From NCBI GenBank assembly GCA_039720395.1, contig CM077826.1, positions 27,112,430-27,176,429 of the forward strand: DNA of 64,000 nucleotides. The letters are read 5' to 3'. Of this stretch, positions 25,601-33,374 are shown piece by piece (the stretch's first letter is position 1; each line of letters starts with the position of its first letter). Under the pieces are notes generated by a model. The model was not told the origin of the DNA, searched no databases, and was given only the letters and a program-made list of their open reading frames with translations. Position numbers and translations under genes: made by a program. The DNA comes from Liquidambar formosana. Taxonomy: Eukaryota; Streptophyta; Magnoliopsida; Saxifragales; Altingiaceae.

Positions 25601-28173
25601 GTAGTAAGGGAAGCTCTCATCCGTCACTGACATCACACCTTTAGAATGTTGTGTGTTAATCAGAGAGCTCTCTTTTTACTAGGATTTAGCTTCCCAACAC
25701 TGACAGTAATCCATTGAATTTGCTGAGTTGTGATAACTGATAACTAGATCAAGCAACTTTTGAAGTTCATTCGACTTGATAGATTCTTAAATGTGCTATT
25801 ACTAGGATGAGAGAATGGGTTTGGCCTGGCTGGATGTAGTAATTGAGATTGCAGCTGTACTGGACGGCTCTTAAAATCACTTTATTTCATAGTTGCATTC
25901 CAGCAGTCACTAGTAGAAAGGGACGGAGGATGAAGAAAATTTATGTTGAATGACAATGATGACATGGTGACAATGATGATGATGGTGATGGTGATGACAA
26001 TGATTATTTTTCTAAACTAACGTTTGCTAATTTTACATATTAATACTCAGAACTTATGTCTACAATACCTGAATTAAATGCACAACTAGTCCAGGATACA
26101 GCTTTGGCTGGTTTAGGTCACCAAGTAAGTCATCTTCTTTATTGGTTTGGGTGCATTTGTAATAGCTGTTGATGACTGCTTGCAGGTAATCTGGGTCAGC
26201 ACCTAGAAACTGGGCCGGTTCAGCATTCTAAAGATCTTCTTGGACCTGCTTTTACTACTGGTTATTATCAAACACCTTTGCTCTGCACCCACACATAAAT
26301 TTGAGTTCTAGAATACATTTCATGCATCCATGGTAATAATTTTTACTGCTTACAGGTCAAGTGATTCCAGTTGCAAGGGGAAATGGGCTTGCTCAGGCAT
26401 CTAATGTTCTTGTTGGCCCATCTCTTGGGAGGAGTGCAACCCAACCCTATTCGGCTAGTCCAGAGGCTTTGCCAGGTCCAGTGCCTTCTAGAAAGATTCT
26501 TAGACCTACTTTAACCACTTGTAATTGTTATTCAACCTCTTTACACACTTAAATTTAATTTCTATTGTGTATTTTAGTGCAATTGGGGTAATAGATATCA
26601 TTGAATACAGGTCAAGTAATCCCAGCTACCCAGGGAAATAGGCTCACTCAGGTTTCAAATGTTCTTGTTGGACCATCTCTTATGAACAGCTCAATCCAAC
26701 CCATTGCAGCTTCTCCAGTGAGTTTTCCGAGTCAGTGCCTTCTAAAAATCTTCTTCGACCCCCTCTTTACCACTGGTAATTATTATTTAACACCTTGGGC
26801 CACTCTTACAGTTACAGTCTAGGTTACATTTTCAAGAATTTATTGGAATAATTTTCACCACAGGTCAAGTAATCCCACTTGCGAAGGGAAATGGGCCGGG
26901 TCAGGCTTCTCGTGCTCTTGTTAGACCACCTCTTAAGAGGGGTGCAATCCAACCCATGCATGCTATGCCCCGGGTTCAGTGCAGAAGGACAATACCTCAA
27001 CCTTTTATCATCCATTTGTTCCACCCCCAGCCCAGACTACTCCATCCCTCCATATAAGACGGCAAGGTATTTCATGAGACTTTTCCAACTCTCTTGTTTG
27101 CAAACTTCTCTATTGTCAAGTGCTATCAGCTTCCATCTACTTGTAGCGATATAAAATTATCTTTTACCAAATGAAGTTTTCCCTTCGGGCTATAACATGG
27201 TTATCATTTGGGCATTTTGACCAATTTGGTAGCTTATCTAAATAAATAAAAAGACTAATTTGGTGGATGTATTACATATTCCTATTCATCCAGCAGTTTT
27301 TCTATGTTTGAGGATGGTGAAGGGTGCCATTGCTCGATCCCAGGCTTTTAACAGGATAAATCTAGAATCTTAACGAACTTAGCTGAAGGGAGGCTGGCAG
27401 TTTTTCTATGTTTTGATTACACTATGAGTCCATGATCATTCCATACTGGCCCATTATAATAGACCTTAGGGTTGGGCCAGGGTCATGTGTTAAAAACTTG
27501 AATTGGATAGGCCCAAAACCTGACTGTGTCTGGTCTTAGTGGGACCCTATCAGATTGTGCTTTTGTTTTTCTTTGGTCTTGGGCATGGTTCATCAGTGTA
27601 CTTCCTCAAGAACCTACTCGTCCACAAGTGAAAGTCTTGCTGCAACTTATGAACCTTAATTCACCCACCTCCCAAGTTAAGCTAGATTTTTAGACATGTC
27701 CTGCTGCTGGGAAAGTCTCTGGAATATGTTCCACCATTTTTTCCAGTACCCAAGTTTGCCACTGGCTGGTCTTGCTTGGGATTGTTTTCAACGGTAAATG
27801 TGGATGATGGGCCTTGTTTTCTGGTGGTGTTCGCACTTCCAACTCAATCTGATATTGTCATGTGGTGTTATAATGATGATTATGCTTATGACGAGGATGA
27901 GGATGAGGATGATAACCATCACACTTCAAGTTCATAAGATTGTTATTTGCAGGTTTTGATGGACTTCCTGAACCAATTGGACACAAGTGCCCATTATGCA
28001 AGAGAGATATTTCATACACACCAGAAGGCCCTTTATACCAGCCAACTATTCCACCGGTTGTTGCTGTCCTGCCGTGCGGCCACGTCTTTCATGACCATTG
28101 CTTGCAGCTTATCACTCCTGGAGACCAATCTAAACATCCTCCATGCATTCCATGTGCCATCGGCGAGTCTTAA
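11655..28173 (+). CDS. RING-type zinc-finger protein gene (spliced, frame broken)
   Basis: Supported coding exons: 11655-13044, 22332-22418, 26186-26260, 26356-26520, 26611-26775, 26864-27066 and 27953-28173; a possible extra exon lies at 26051-26124. Exon 1 encodes 463 residues rich in Ser, Asn and Gly with no known domain; its middle repeats 'NxxGGFS/GGLxLSHN' around residues 291-320. All introns up to 26863 split the codon after its first base, so exons can be skipped or duplicated without frame loss. The last exon has a Cys/His domain of RING-H2 type, so the product is probably an E3 ubiquitin ligase or a related scaffold. The final 203-base exon leaves the frame needed by the RING exon one base short: read straight through it stops at 27057-27059. 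This is either a real frameshift, making a RING-less protein or pseudogene, or a sequencing error. Confidence 0.8.
18438..19103. mobile_element. Non-autonomous hAT-like element, 666 bp, 8-bp target duplication
   Basis: It starts CTATGAAGCACGGATAC and ends with the exact inverse GTATCCGTGCTTCATAG. It is flanked by a perfect 8-bp direct repeat GTGGGAAG (18430-18437 and 19104-19111). An 8-bp duplication is typical of the hAT superfamily. The subterminal 170 bp on the left and 90 bp on the right are studded with GGATAC/GTATCC and CGTATC motifs, as expected of transposase-binding subterminal repeats. No ORF of note. Confidence 0.85.
21886..22194 (-). mobile_element. TRIM-like miniature LTR retrotransposon
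   Basis: Two direct repeats of about 72 bp (21886-21958 and 22123-22194) share TGTTAGGGAATG and AACAATGTATATCAAGC and flank about 164 bp. On the minus strand the right-hand copy starts TGTTAGC and ends CTAACA. It is followed at once by TGGAATCAGAGC (plus positions 22111-22122), one base away from the initiator-Met tRNA primer-binding site TGGTATCAGAGC. Short LTRs, a PBS and no coding region define a TRIM. No clear 5-bp target duplication was seen. It lies 137 bp before exon 2 of the RING gene. Confidence 0.75.
22419..24623 (+). other. Intron of the RING gene, first part
   Basis: Intron sequence following the donor CTA/GTAAGT (22419). It has AT microsatellites (about 23079-23120 and 23789-23805) and A-rich tracts. 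No gene was recognised. Confidence 0.6.
24624..24876. mobile_element. Stowaway-like MITE
   Basis: It starts CTTCCTCTGTCCTACAAAG and ends in the inverse form TTTTGTGGAACGGAGGGAG, with TA on both sides (24622-24623 and 24877-24878). It lies in the same intron of the RING gene and belongs to the same family as the copy at 58832-59094, which shares TCTACAAAGATAG. Confidence 0.85.
25521..25603 (+). pseudogene. Decayed duplicate of RING-gene exon 2
   Basis: This copies exon 2 (22332-22418) with its splice sites. It is preceded by GTCTGCAG, starts GGCAGCCTTTTC instead of GACCGCAATTTCC, and shares CTGAAGGTGGTC, the CCnnAGAGGATAG block and a donor-like GTAAGG. Small deletions and in-frame stops (for example TAG in the copy of TTATCAGG) show that it is no longer coding. 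It documents a past duplication of a segment holding exon 2. Confidence 0.7.
25951..26006 (+). repeat. GATGAT/GGTGAT microsatellite
   Basis: An imperfect trinucleotide run of GAT and GGT units inside an intron, just before the candidate exon at 26051. A similar GAGGAT run lies at about 27891-27913. Confidence 0.8.
26051..26124 (+). CDS. Possible cassette exon of the RING gene
   Basis: Entered from exon 2 in phase 1, it reads without a stop for 25 codons (KLMSTIPELNAQLVQDTALA onward). It has an AG acceptor (ACTCAG) and a consensus donor CAA/GTAAGT. Its 74 bases shift the frame, so using it throws the next exon into an early TAG. A weaker donor at 26117 would keep the frame. It is therefore a poison-type cassette, an exon using the weak donor, or a chance match. 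Confidence 0.4.
26186..27066 (+). repeat. Array of four duplicated exons in the RING gene
   Basis: Exons 26186-26260 (75 bp), 26356-26520 (165 bp), 26611-26775 (165 bp) and 26864-27066 (203 bp) are copies of one unit of about 250 bp including its intron of 88-95 bp. The last three start GTCAAGTRATYCC and encode GQVIPxxxGNxLxQxSNVLVGPSLxxSxxQP. The ends of the first three are alike (TTTACTACTG/GTTATT, TTAACCACTT/GTAATT, TTTACCACTG/GTAATT). The phase is kept in the first three, so tandem duplication lengthened a Pro/Ser-rich linker. The two 165-bp copies carry compensating one-base indels in their last third. The 203-bp exon is a fusion of the unit with the original linker to the RING exon, and it contains the frame break. 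Confidence 0.85.
27067..27952 (+). other. Last intron of the RING gene
   Basis: Runs from donor CAAG/GTATTT to acceptor TTTGCAG. It is ordinary intron sequence with a GAGGAT-type run near its end. No other feature was seen. Confidence 0.65.
27953..28173 (+). CDS. RING-type zinc-finger exon (last exon)
   Basis: It begins after TTTGCAG in phase 1 (G/GT) and reads GFDGLPEPIGHKCPLC through a Pro-rich loop to VAVLPCGHVFHDHC, then PPCIPC and IGES, and ends at TAA. Ligands are C-x2-C, C-x-H-x2-H-x2-C and C-x2-C, a RING-H2-like zinc site that would recruit an E2 ubiquitin-conjugating enzyme. The long loop before the second pair (about 30 residues, starting YTPEGPLYQP) is a feature of this plant family. 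The domain is intact; what is uncertain is whether it is still joined in frame to the upstream exons. Confidence 0.8.
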
Positions 28174-28834
28174 ATCTCTCTTTTTTTTTTTTTTGTTTCT
28201 TTGCAATCTTTAATCTTTATTTTGATCTCTAAAATTTTTGTAGCATTAATCAAACGAAGAGGGGAATGAAACGAAATTTTATAGAGTAATTGAATGACGC
28301 AGGTAAAATTCATACAGCTATACATAGAGAAAGTGAGGGTGGTTAATATGGTCTAGGTTTTAGAGTAGACGGGGAAATATAAGCTGTACATAACTGTAAG
28401 CACCCTCTTTATTAATATGAGATGAGATGCCATCATTGAAATGGGAGATTGTAACCATTTTTTTTTTTTTTTTGTGTCTAAACTAGCCAGATGCTGTGAT
28501 CATGTTTTTCGTGATAATGGATACTGTGACTTTGTTCAGAGGAGCATGATGTTGTTTGCCTTCCTCGGGCTGTGAGGGCTTGTCCACTCTACACACTTTA
28601 TTAAACTTTCCATTCTGGGCAGCTCTGTATTATTTATTTACCTTTTGGAATATACTCACTCATTTATCCCAAAAAAAAAGCATGATGTTACTGTGTTGGA
28701 GTAGTAATTATCTTTTTATATAAGCTGTCGCTTTCCGGCAGCTGCCTATAATAATCGGCGGTGTGGTTCATTTAGGAAGATTTTGGTTTTTTGTTAATTA
28801 TGGTGAGTTCTAACTTGAGTGAAACATGTTGGGG
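28174..28834 (+). other. 3' UTR and spacer after the RING gene
   Basis: T-runs at 28181-28193 and 28458-28473, and AT-rich sequence expected of a plant 3' UTR. No gene was recognised. Confidence 0.5.
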
Positions 28835-29125
28835 TCAATGCGCCACACTTGCTGGAATTTGCCGTCTTTTGGGTTGGAACAGTCCATGATCTAAGCATAG
28901 AATATTTCCAAAGCCGAGGGAGAGTGTGAGTGTACAATTATTAAACACTGGATTTTCTGGCTTGGACAGCACATTTATATCATCACATATCTCATCCATT
29001 GTTGGGGTGACCAAACTGATGATACCTCTGGGAAGATTTCCTTCAATTAGAAGGAATCCTATGGCACATTCCTTCCTAGCATTTCCATACCATGCCATTC
29101 CAACGTGATTTGTACCTAAGAACAA
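28835..29125 (-). CDS. Unrecognised exon-like ORF (minus strand)
   Basis: A minus-strand open frame of 96 codons ending at TGA near 28835. Just inside its 5' end there is an acceptor-like TTCTTAG, after which the product reads GTNHVGMAWYGNARKECAIGF. No family was recognised and no partner exon is certain, because the likely upstream side runs into the assembly gap. It may be a gene fragment or chance. Confidence 0.25.
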   Translation of the reverse strand: MFLGTNHVGMAWYGNARKECAIGFLLIEGNLPRGIISLVTPTMDEICDDINVLSKPENPVFNNCTLTLSLGFGNILCLDHGLFQPKRRQIPASVAH

Positions 29126-29262
29126 TATTTTTTTTTAATTACAGCTGAAATCACAGATTTTTTTGATTGTGGAGGAAATCTGCTGAGTTGGGCAAGCCCT
29201 CCTGCTGTTCGCAATCGGCAATTCTTGAGAAATGCGTGCTCTTGTGTTGGAGTAGCCATTCA

Positions 29263-29362
29263 NNNNNNNNNNNNNNNNNNNNNNNNNNNNNNNNNNNNNN
29301 NNNNNNNNNNNNNNNNNNNNNNNNNNNNNNNNNNNNNNNNNNNNNNNNNNNNNNNNNNNNNN
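29263..29362. other. Assembly gap (100 N)
   Basis: Exactly 100 unknown bases, the conventional placeholder for a gap of unknown size. Open frames run up to it on both strands, so an exon may be hidden. It lies only about 300 bases from the retrotransposon's distal end, a typical place for an assembly break. Confidence 0.98.
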
Positions 29363-29662
29363 AGAAGCTCTGGGAACCGCTGAGTTCATTTACTTTCTTG
29401 TTGGGCTTGTAGAAACAATGAGACAATGGCTATCTTTTTGCATTTCATGCTTGTGTTTTGTACTTGCCACCTAAAACCAAACTTTTATCCCTTATTATGG
29501 ATACTTGTTGTGCTTGTTTGAATCTATCATGATGATGTTATGGTGCCTTTCTCATGAAAATTTGAGTCAATGTGAGTTCATAGGAGTGAAAATGGCCTAA
29601 AAAGGCCATCCGAACGCGAAAATAGGCAAAACCGGGCGAAACAAGGCAAAACAAGGCGGAGG

Positions 29663-29736
29663 CCTCGGGTGACCATCTGGCCCCGGACGGTTAGCCGTCT
29701 GGGCCTAGACGGCTGACCGTCCAGCCCCGGACGGTT
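29663..29736. repeat. 74-bp hairpin repeat, copy upstream of antisense ORF
   Basis: GC-rich 74 bases that match 41015-41088 at 67 positions without gaps. The core is an inverted repeat: arms 29685-29700 and 29707-29722 (GGACGGT-T-AGCCGTCT and its complement, one T-G pair) around a 6-base loop, giving a 16-bp stem. It lies about 90 bases before a plus-strand TATA box (29827-29834). Confidence 0.85.
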
Positions 29737-29826
29737 CCGAGGTCGACGCGCTTTTTCGCGATTTTTCAGGAATTTTGCGATTTTGACGGTTCTACTCCTT
29801 TAGGACTCGAATTTGTGACCCTTTCC

Positions 29827-29834
29827 TATAAAAA
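29827..29834 (+). promoter_or_regulatory. TATA box for the antisense PMD ORF
   Basis: TATAAAAA lies 48 bases before an ATG (29882) that opens the plus-strand plant-mobile-domain ORF. Its position fits a promoter directing transcription against the retrotransposon. Inferred from sequence and spacing only. Confidence 0.5.
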
Positions 29835-29881
29835 CACATGAGGGGAGTCTTCTAACTCACCTATTTTCATTGACAATAATT

Positions 29882-31163
29882 ATGGAAGCCTTGGATGGGT
29901 TCTTAAGAGGGTTTTTGGCAGTCATGGCTGCCAAAGACAAAACTGAGTTTAAGCGCTTCGGCTTGGAACCATTGCTCTCATAAGGCACATGAAGCTCGAG
30001 ACGACCCTTCTCACTGCTGCTACATACTTCTGGGATCCTCAAATCCATGTCTTTCGATTTAATTATGAAGAATTATGCCCAACCATGGAGGAATTCTGTG
30101 CTTTATTTGGAGTTTCGCCCGCAGGGCCATTCATTCTTCCTACACCTCGCTCGGATTACCTTGCTTCCTTCTCGGATTTTCTTGGCATTCCTCAAAGGGA
30201 CGCAACGATCTTGTCAAGGACCATATGGTGGACTTAATGAAGTTAGCAACCTCATTCTTGGCTCATGATAGCGAAGGTACTCTGACTTTCACCCCTCAAA
30301 TTCAGCGTGCACTCGCTTTTGTTTAATTGGTCGCTTTCTCATATCCACCGGCACTCTTCAAGCCCCTGTTCAAATATGTGAGTTGTTACCCCTCTTCTCA
30401 AGCGACATAACATTATTCCCTTGGTATTAGCTGAAACCTTGAATGGTTTAGATAAATTCATGGCAACCCCAAAGCGCCTTTAGAAGGTAGCCCCTTTTTA
30501 CTGCAAATGTGGCTGCTCGAGCGCTTGAACTTTCTATCTCCCACCACTATCACTCCATACAAGCCCCAGCACTTCTGTCTGTGCCGAGTTGAACTCCCTG
30601 GGCCGTTCTCTTTAAGAGATTGGTTGGTTTATTTCCACACGCTGTCATGGCGGAACATCAAATGGTACGTCTTTACATGGGGGTGTAAAGAGCAGGTACT
30701 TTTTCGAACCTCGGGGTGTGCTTTTGTCAAACTCATAAGACTGAGGTCAACTTCCTTCTATTGGGCTTCGAGAATTCTTCGCCAGATGGGCGCCATGCAA
30801 ACCATACCGTCCTTAACAGGACCTTGTTGCTCTGTGGAACCTGTCGGTCCTACTATAATCAAGTGGGCGAGAACTCGCTGGCCTACAGACCTGAAATTGA
30901 CTCGGATTGCCAACACTGAAGGACCTTTCGAGATGAGTAGAGAATACAAGCACTGGTTGAAGGATGACTTGGGCGAAAGAGAAGCCTCTCGCCGAGAAAG
31001 AATTTATGACCTTATCAAGGACACAAGACTTGGACTTTGCAGAGAAGACATTCTTGAAGCAGTGGAAGCATCCCACGACCACAACTTGCGAAAGAAAAGA
31101 AGACTTGATAGAGAGAGACAGAAGACAAGCAAAATGACTCTGAAGAAACTCAAGAGGACTTAA
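29882..31163 (+). pseudogene. Antisense plant mobile domain (aminotransferase-like) ORF, frameshifted
   Basis: Degenerate coding region on the strand opposite pol. It opens MEALDGFLRGFLAVMAAKDK, stops at 29981-29983, and continues in other frames with typical PMD motifs: MKLETTLLTAATYFWDP, EELCPTMEEFCALFGV, then KDHMVDLMKLATSFL, LAETLNGLDKF, and MWLLERLNFLSP near 30507. The last frame stays open to 31163 and ends in a basic tail (NLRKKRRLDRERQK). Plant mobile domains occur in host proteins MAIN/MAIL1 and in Ty3/gypsy and Mutator-type transposons, and extra antisense ORFs before the 3' LTR are known in Tat elements. At least three frame changes make it a pseudogene. Confidence 0.8.
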
Positions 31164-31345
31164 AGACTCGAAGAATAGAATATCTATGGCATATCGATAG
31201 TTCTTTTACTTAACATCAATAAATTGTTATGTCAAACAATTATTTTCAAATGAATTGCCAATAATAATCTACTTTCGAGATTTGATTTGATTGTGTTGAT
31301 TGGACCGCACCCAATGTAACTTTATGGGCTGCCTACGTATCCCCG

Positions 31346-31427
31346 TTTTTTTCTTTTTTTCCTTTTTTTTTCTTTTTTCTTTTTTCTTTTTTTCTTTCTT
31401 TTTTTTTTTTTTTTTTTTCTTTTTGGG
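31346..31427 (-). other. Long polypurine tract (minus) after pol
   Basis: About 80 bases of almost pure T and C on the plus strand, purines on the element's sense strand. They lie between the end of integrase and the antisense ORF, with CTACGTA motifs on both sides (about 31333 and 31439). It could be a central or terminal polypurine tract priming plus-strand DNA synthesis, but it is unusually long and not next to an LTR, so it may also be simple slippage. Confidence 0.45.
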
Positions 31428-31519
31428 GAATCAGGTCCTACGTAGTTCTCATGCCTTAACTTTTGCCTAGGCCGCCTTTACAGGTTTTCAACCTAGCAGG
31501 CCTTATACATAATACTTCT

Positions 31520-32470
31520 TTAATTGATCCAAATTGGTGGGACGAGCGAACTCAATCCCATCCAAATCCATAAGTCGAACAGCCCTGCTGGCAATATCTC
31601 CTTGATGACGTACGGTCCTCCCCAACTTGGTTTGAACTTTCCTCGTGGATCGAAAATTGGAGCTCGGATCTCTTTCAACACTAAATCCCCTTTCTTCAAG
31701 CCTCTGTCTTTGACATGTTTGTTGAATGCCCTTGCGACTCTTCTCTGGTACCCTTGCACATGGTAGAGAGCTCTCAATCGCCTTTCATCTAGCAATGCCA
31801 ACTCATCATAACGACTTTTGATCCAGTCCACCTCTGCCAGCTGACTTTCCACAGCAACCCTTAACGAAGGAACTTCCAATTCCACTGGCAAAACAGCCTC
31901 CATCCCATACACTAGCGCATACGGCGTAGCCCCTGTTGACGATCTAACTGACGTTCTGTACCCCCATAATGCCAATGGTAGTTTCTCATGCCAATCAGTG
32001 TACGTGTCAGTCGTTTTCTGTAATATCTTCTTGATGTTTTTGTTGGCGGCTTCCACTGCGCCGTTTGTCTGCGGGCGATACGGGGACGACAAGTGGTGTA
32101 CGATCTTGTACTTCTGCAAAAGTTCTTTAGTTTCCTTCTGGAAATGCTGACCGTTATCTGAAATGACCTCATGCGGTACCCCATATCGGTAGATAATGTT
32201 GAGCTGTATGAACTGCGCCACCTTTTTAGCATTCAAAACTTTGAAGGAAGCTGCTTCCACCCACTTGGTAAAGTAATCGATGGCTACCAAAATGTATTCA
32301 TGACCATTGGATGCCTTCGGCTTAATCTGTCCGATGATATCTATTCCCCATACTGCGAACGGCCATGGAGTTGACATGCTTGTTAAGGGCATGGAGGGCA
32401 AGTGTTGTCCGTTGGCGAAGAGCTGACACTTGTGGCACTTCTTGACGTGGGCATAACAATCCCTTTCCAT
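31520..32470 (-). CDS. Retrotransposon integrase (pol, C-terminal part)
   Basis: An open frame of 316 codons. The zinc-binding CC pair is C12 and C15 (KCHKCQLF). The HH half lies in the preceding ORF, separated from it by a stop. The catalytic core has D44 (WGIDIIG), D105 (ISDNGQHF) and E140 (GAVEAANK), a D-x60-D-x34-E triad. The usual GYRTSVRSSTGATPY motif follows at about 170-185. The C-terminal region (GDLVLKEIRAP, then GPYVIKEI) is the SH3-like DNA-binding part, without a chromodomain. It inserts the cDNA copy into the genome. The core is complete, but the ORF's methionine is only the first one after the stop; in an intact element it would be fused to pol. Confidence 0.92.
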   Translation of the reverse strand: MERDCYAHVKKCHKCQLFANGQHLPSMPLTSMSTPWPFAVWGIDIIGQIKPKASNGHEYILVAIDYFTKWVEAASFKVLNAKKVAQFIQLNIIYRYGVPHEVISDNGQHFQKETKELLQKYKIVHHLSSPYRPQTNGAVEAANKNIKKILQKTTDTYTDWHEKLPLALWGYRTSVRSSTGATPYALVYGMEAVLPVELEVPSLRVAVESQLAEVDWIKSRYDELALLDERRLRALYHVQGYQRRVARAFNKHVKDRGLKKGDLVLKEIRAPIFDPRGKFKPSWGGPYVIKEILPAGLFDLWIWMGLSSLVPPIWIN

Positions 32471-32476
32471 TGTAGA

Positions 32477-33316
32477 CTAGTAATATCCTAGTCTCATGAT
32501 CTTCTTAGCCAACATGTATCCATTCATATGCGGAGCTCCCACTCCTTCATGGATTTCTTCGATGAGTTTCCTGGCTTCTTCCTCCGTGACACACAGCAAG
32601 TGGATTCCGTCGTAGGACCTCCGATATAGTTTTCCTCCGCATACCACATAATGGCTTGCCAATCTTCTCAGTGTTCGCCTATCCACGCGAGATGCTTCCT
32701 CCGGATATTCTCTTTCCTCGATGAGCCTTCTTATGTCATAAAACCAAGGGTGGCTATCTGTTACCTCTCCTTCTCGAATGGAACAGCAATAAACAGGTTT
32801 CTCTCTGCATTCGATCACGAGCGGTTTCACGCTTCCTCCTTCGGGTATCTCCACCATTGAAGCTAGAGTCGCTAAGGCATCAGCGAACTGATTCTTGTTT
32901 CTCGACAAGTAATTGAACTCGATCTCCGCGAACTCTTTAGTCAGTGCTTCCAAATAGGCATGATAGGGCAACAGCTTCTCATCGCGAGTTTTCCACTCCC
33001 CTTTTATCTGACAGATGATCAATGCTGAATCTCCGAACACCTCTAGTTCTTTTATCCCCAATTCTAACGCAGCTTCCAATGCTAGGATGCAGGCCTCATA
33101 CTCTGCTATGTTGTTGGTGGCTTCGAACCCCAATTTGACTGCTAAAGGCGTGAAGGCTTCCTCGGGCGAGACCAGTAGCACTCCTATGCCGTAACCTCTT
33201 CTGTTTGCAGCTCCGTCGAAGTAGACTTTCCAAACCTTCTTCTTGATTTCCAGGATATCTTCGTCGGGGAACTCATCATTGAATTGGGTTGATGACGACA
33301 CAGGGCAGCTTGCCAA
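32477..33316 (-). CDS. Second (archaeal-type) RNase H and integrase HH zinc half
   Basis: 279 codons. Residues about 28-155 form an RNase H fold of the type acquired by Tat-lineage elements: YFDGAANRRG with D34, NNIAEYEA with E72, FGDSALII with D96, and NQFADALA with D146. The active site is complete, unlike the native RNase H in the ORF before it. It degrades RNA in RNA-DNA hybrids during reverse transcription. The last 30 residues hold the HH pair (H256, H263) of the integrase zinc domain. The frame ends at a TAG (32477-32479) where a codon read through by family members is expected, cutting it from integrase. It begins after a frame change near 33385 relative to the RT ORF. Confidence 0.9.
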   Translation of the reverse strand: MASCPVSSSTQFNDEFPDEDILEIKKKVWKVYFDGAANRRGYGIGVLLVSPEEAFTPLAVKLGFEATNNIAEYEACILALEAALELGIKELEVFGDSALIICQIKGEWKTRDEKLLPYHAYLEALTKEFAEIEFNYLSRNKNQFADALATLASMVEIPEGGSVKPLVIECREKPVYCCSIREGEVTDSHPWFYDIRRLIEEREYPEEASRVDRRTLRRLASHYVVCGGKLYRRSYDGIHLLCVTEEEARKLIEEIHEGVGAPHMNGYMLAKKIMRLGYY

Positions 33317-33374
33317 ATGGTCTACAATGACACTTCCTTTAACAGACTTCTGCGCCAGGTGCTTTATGTCGAAT

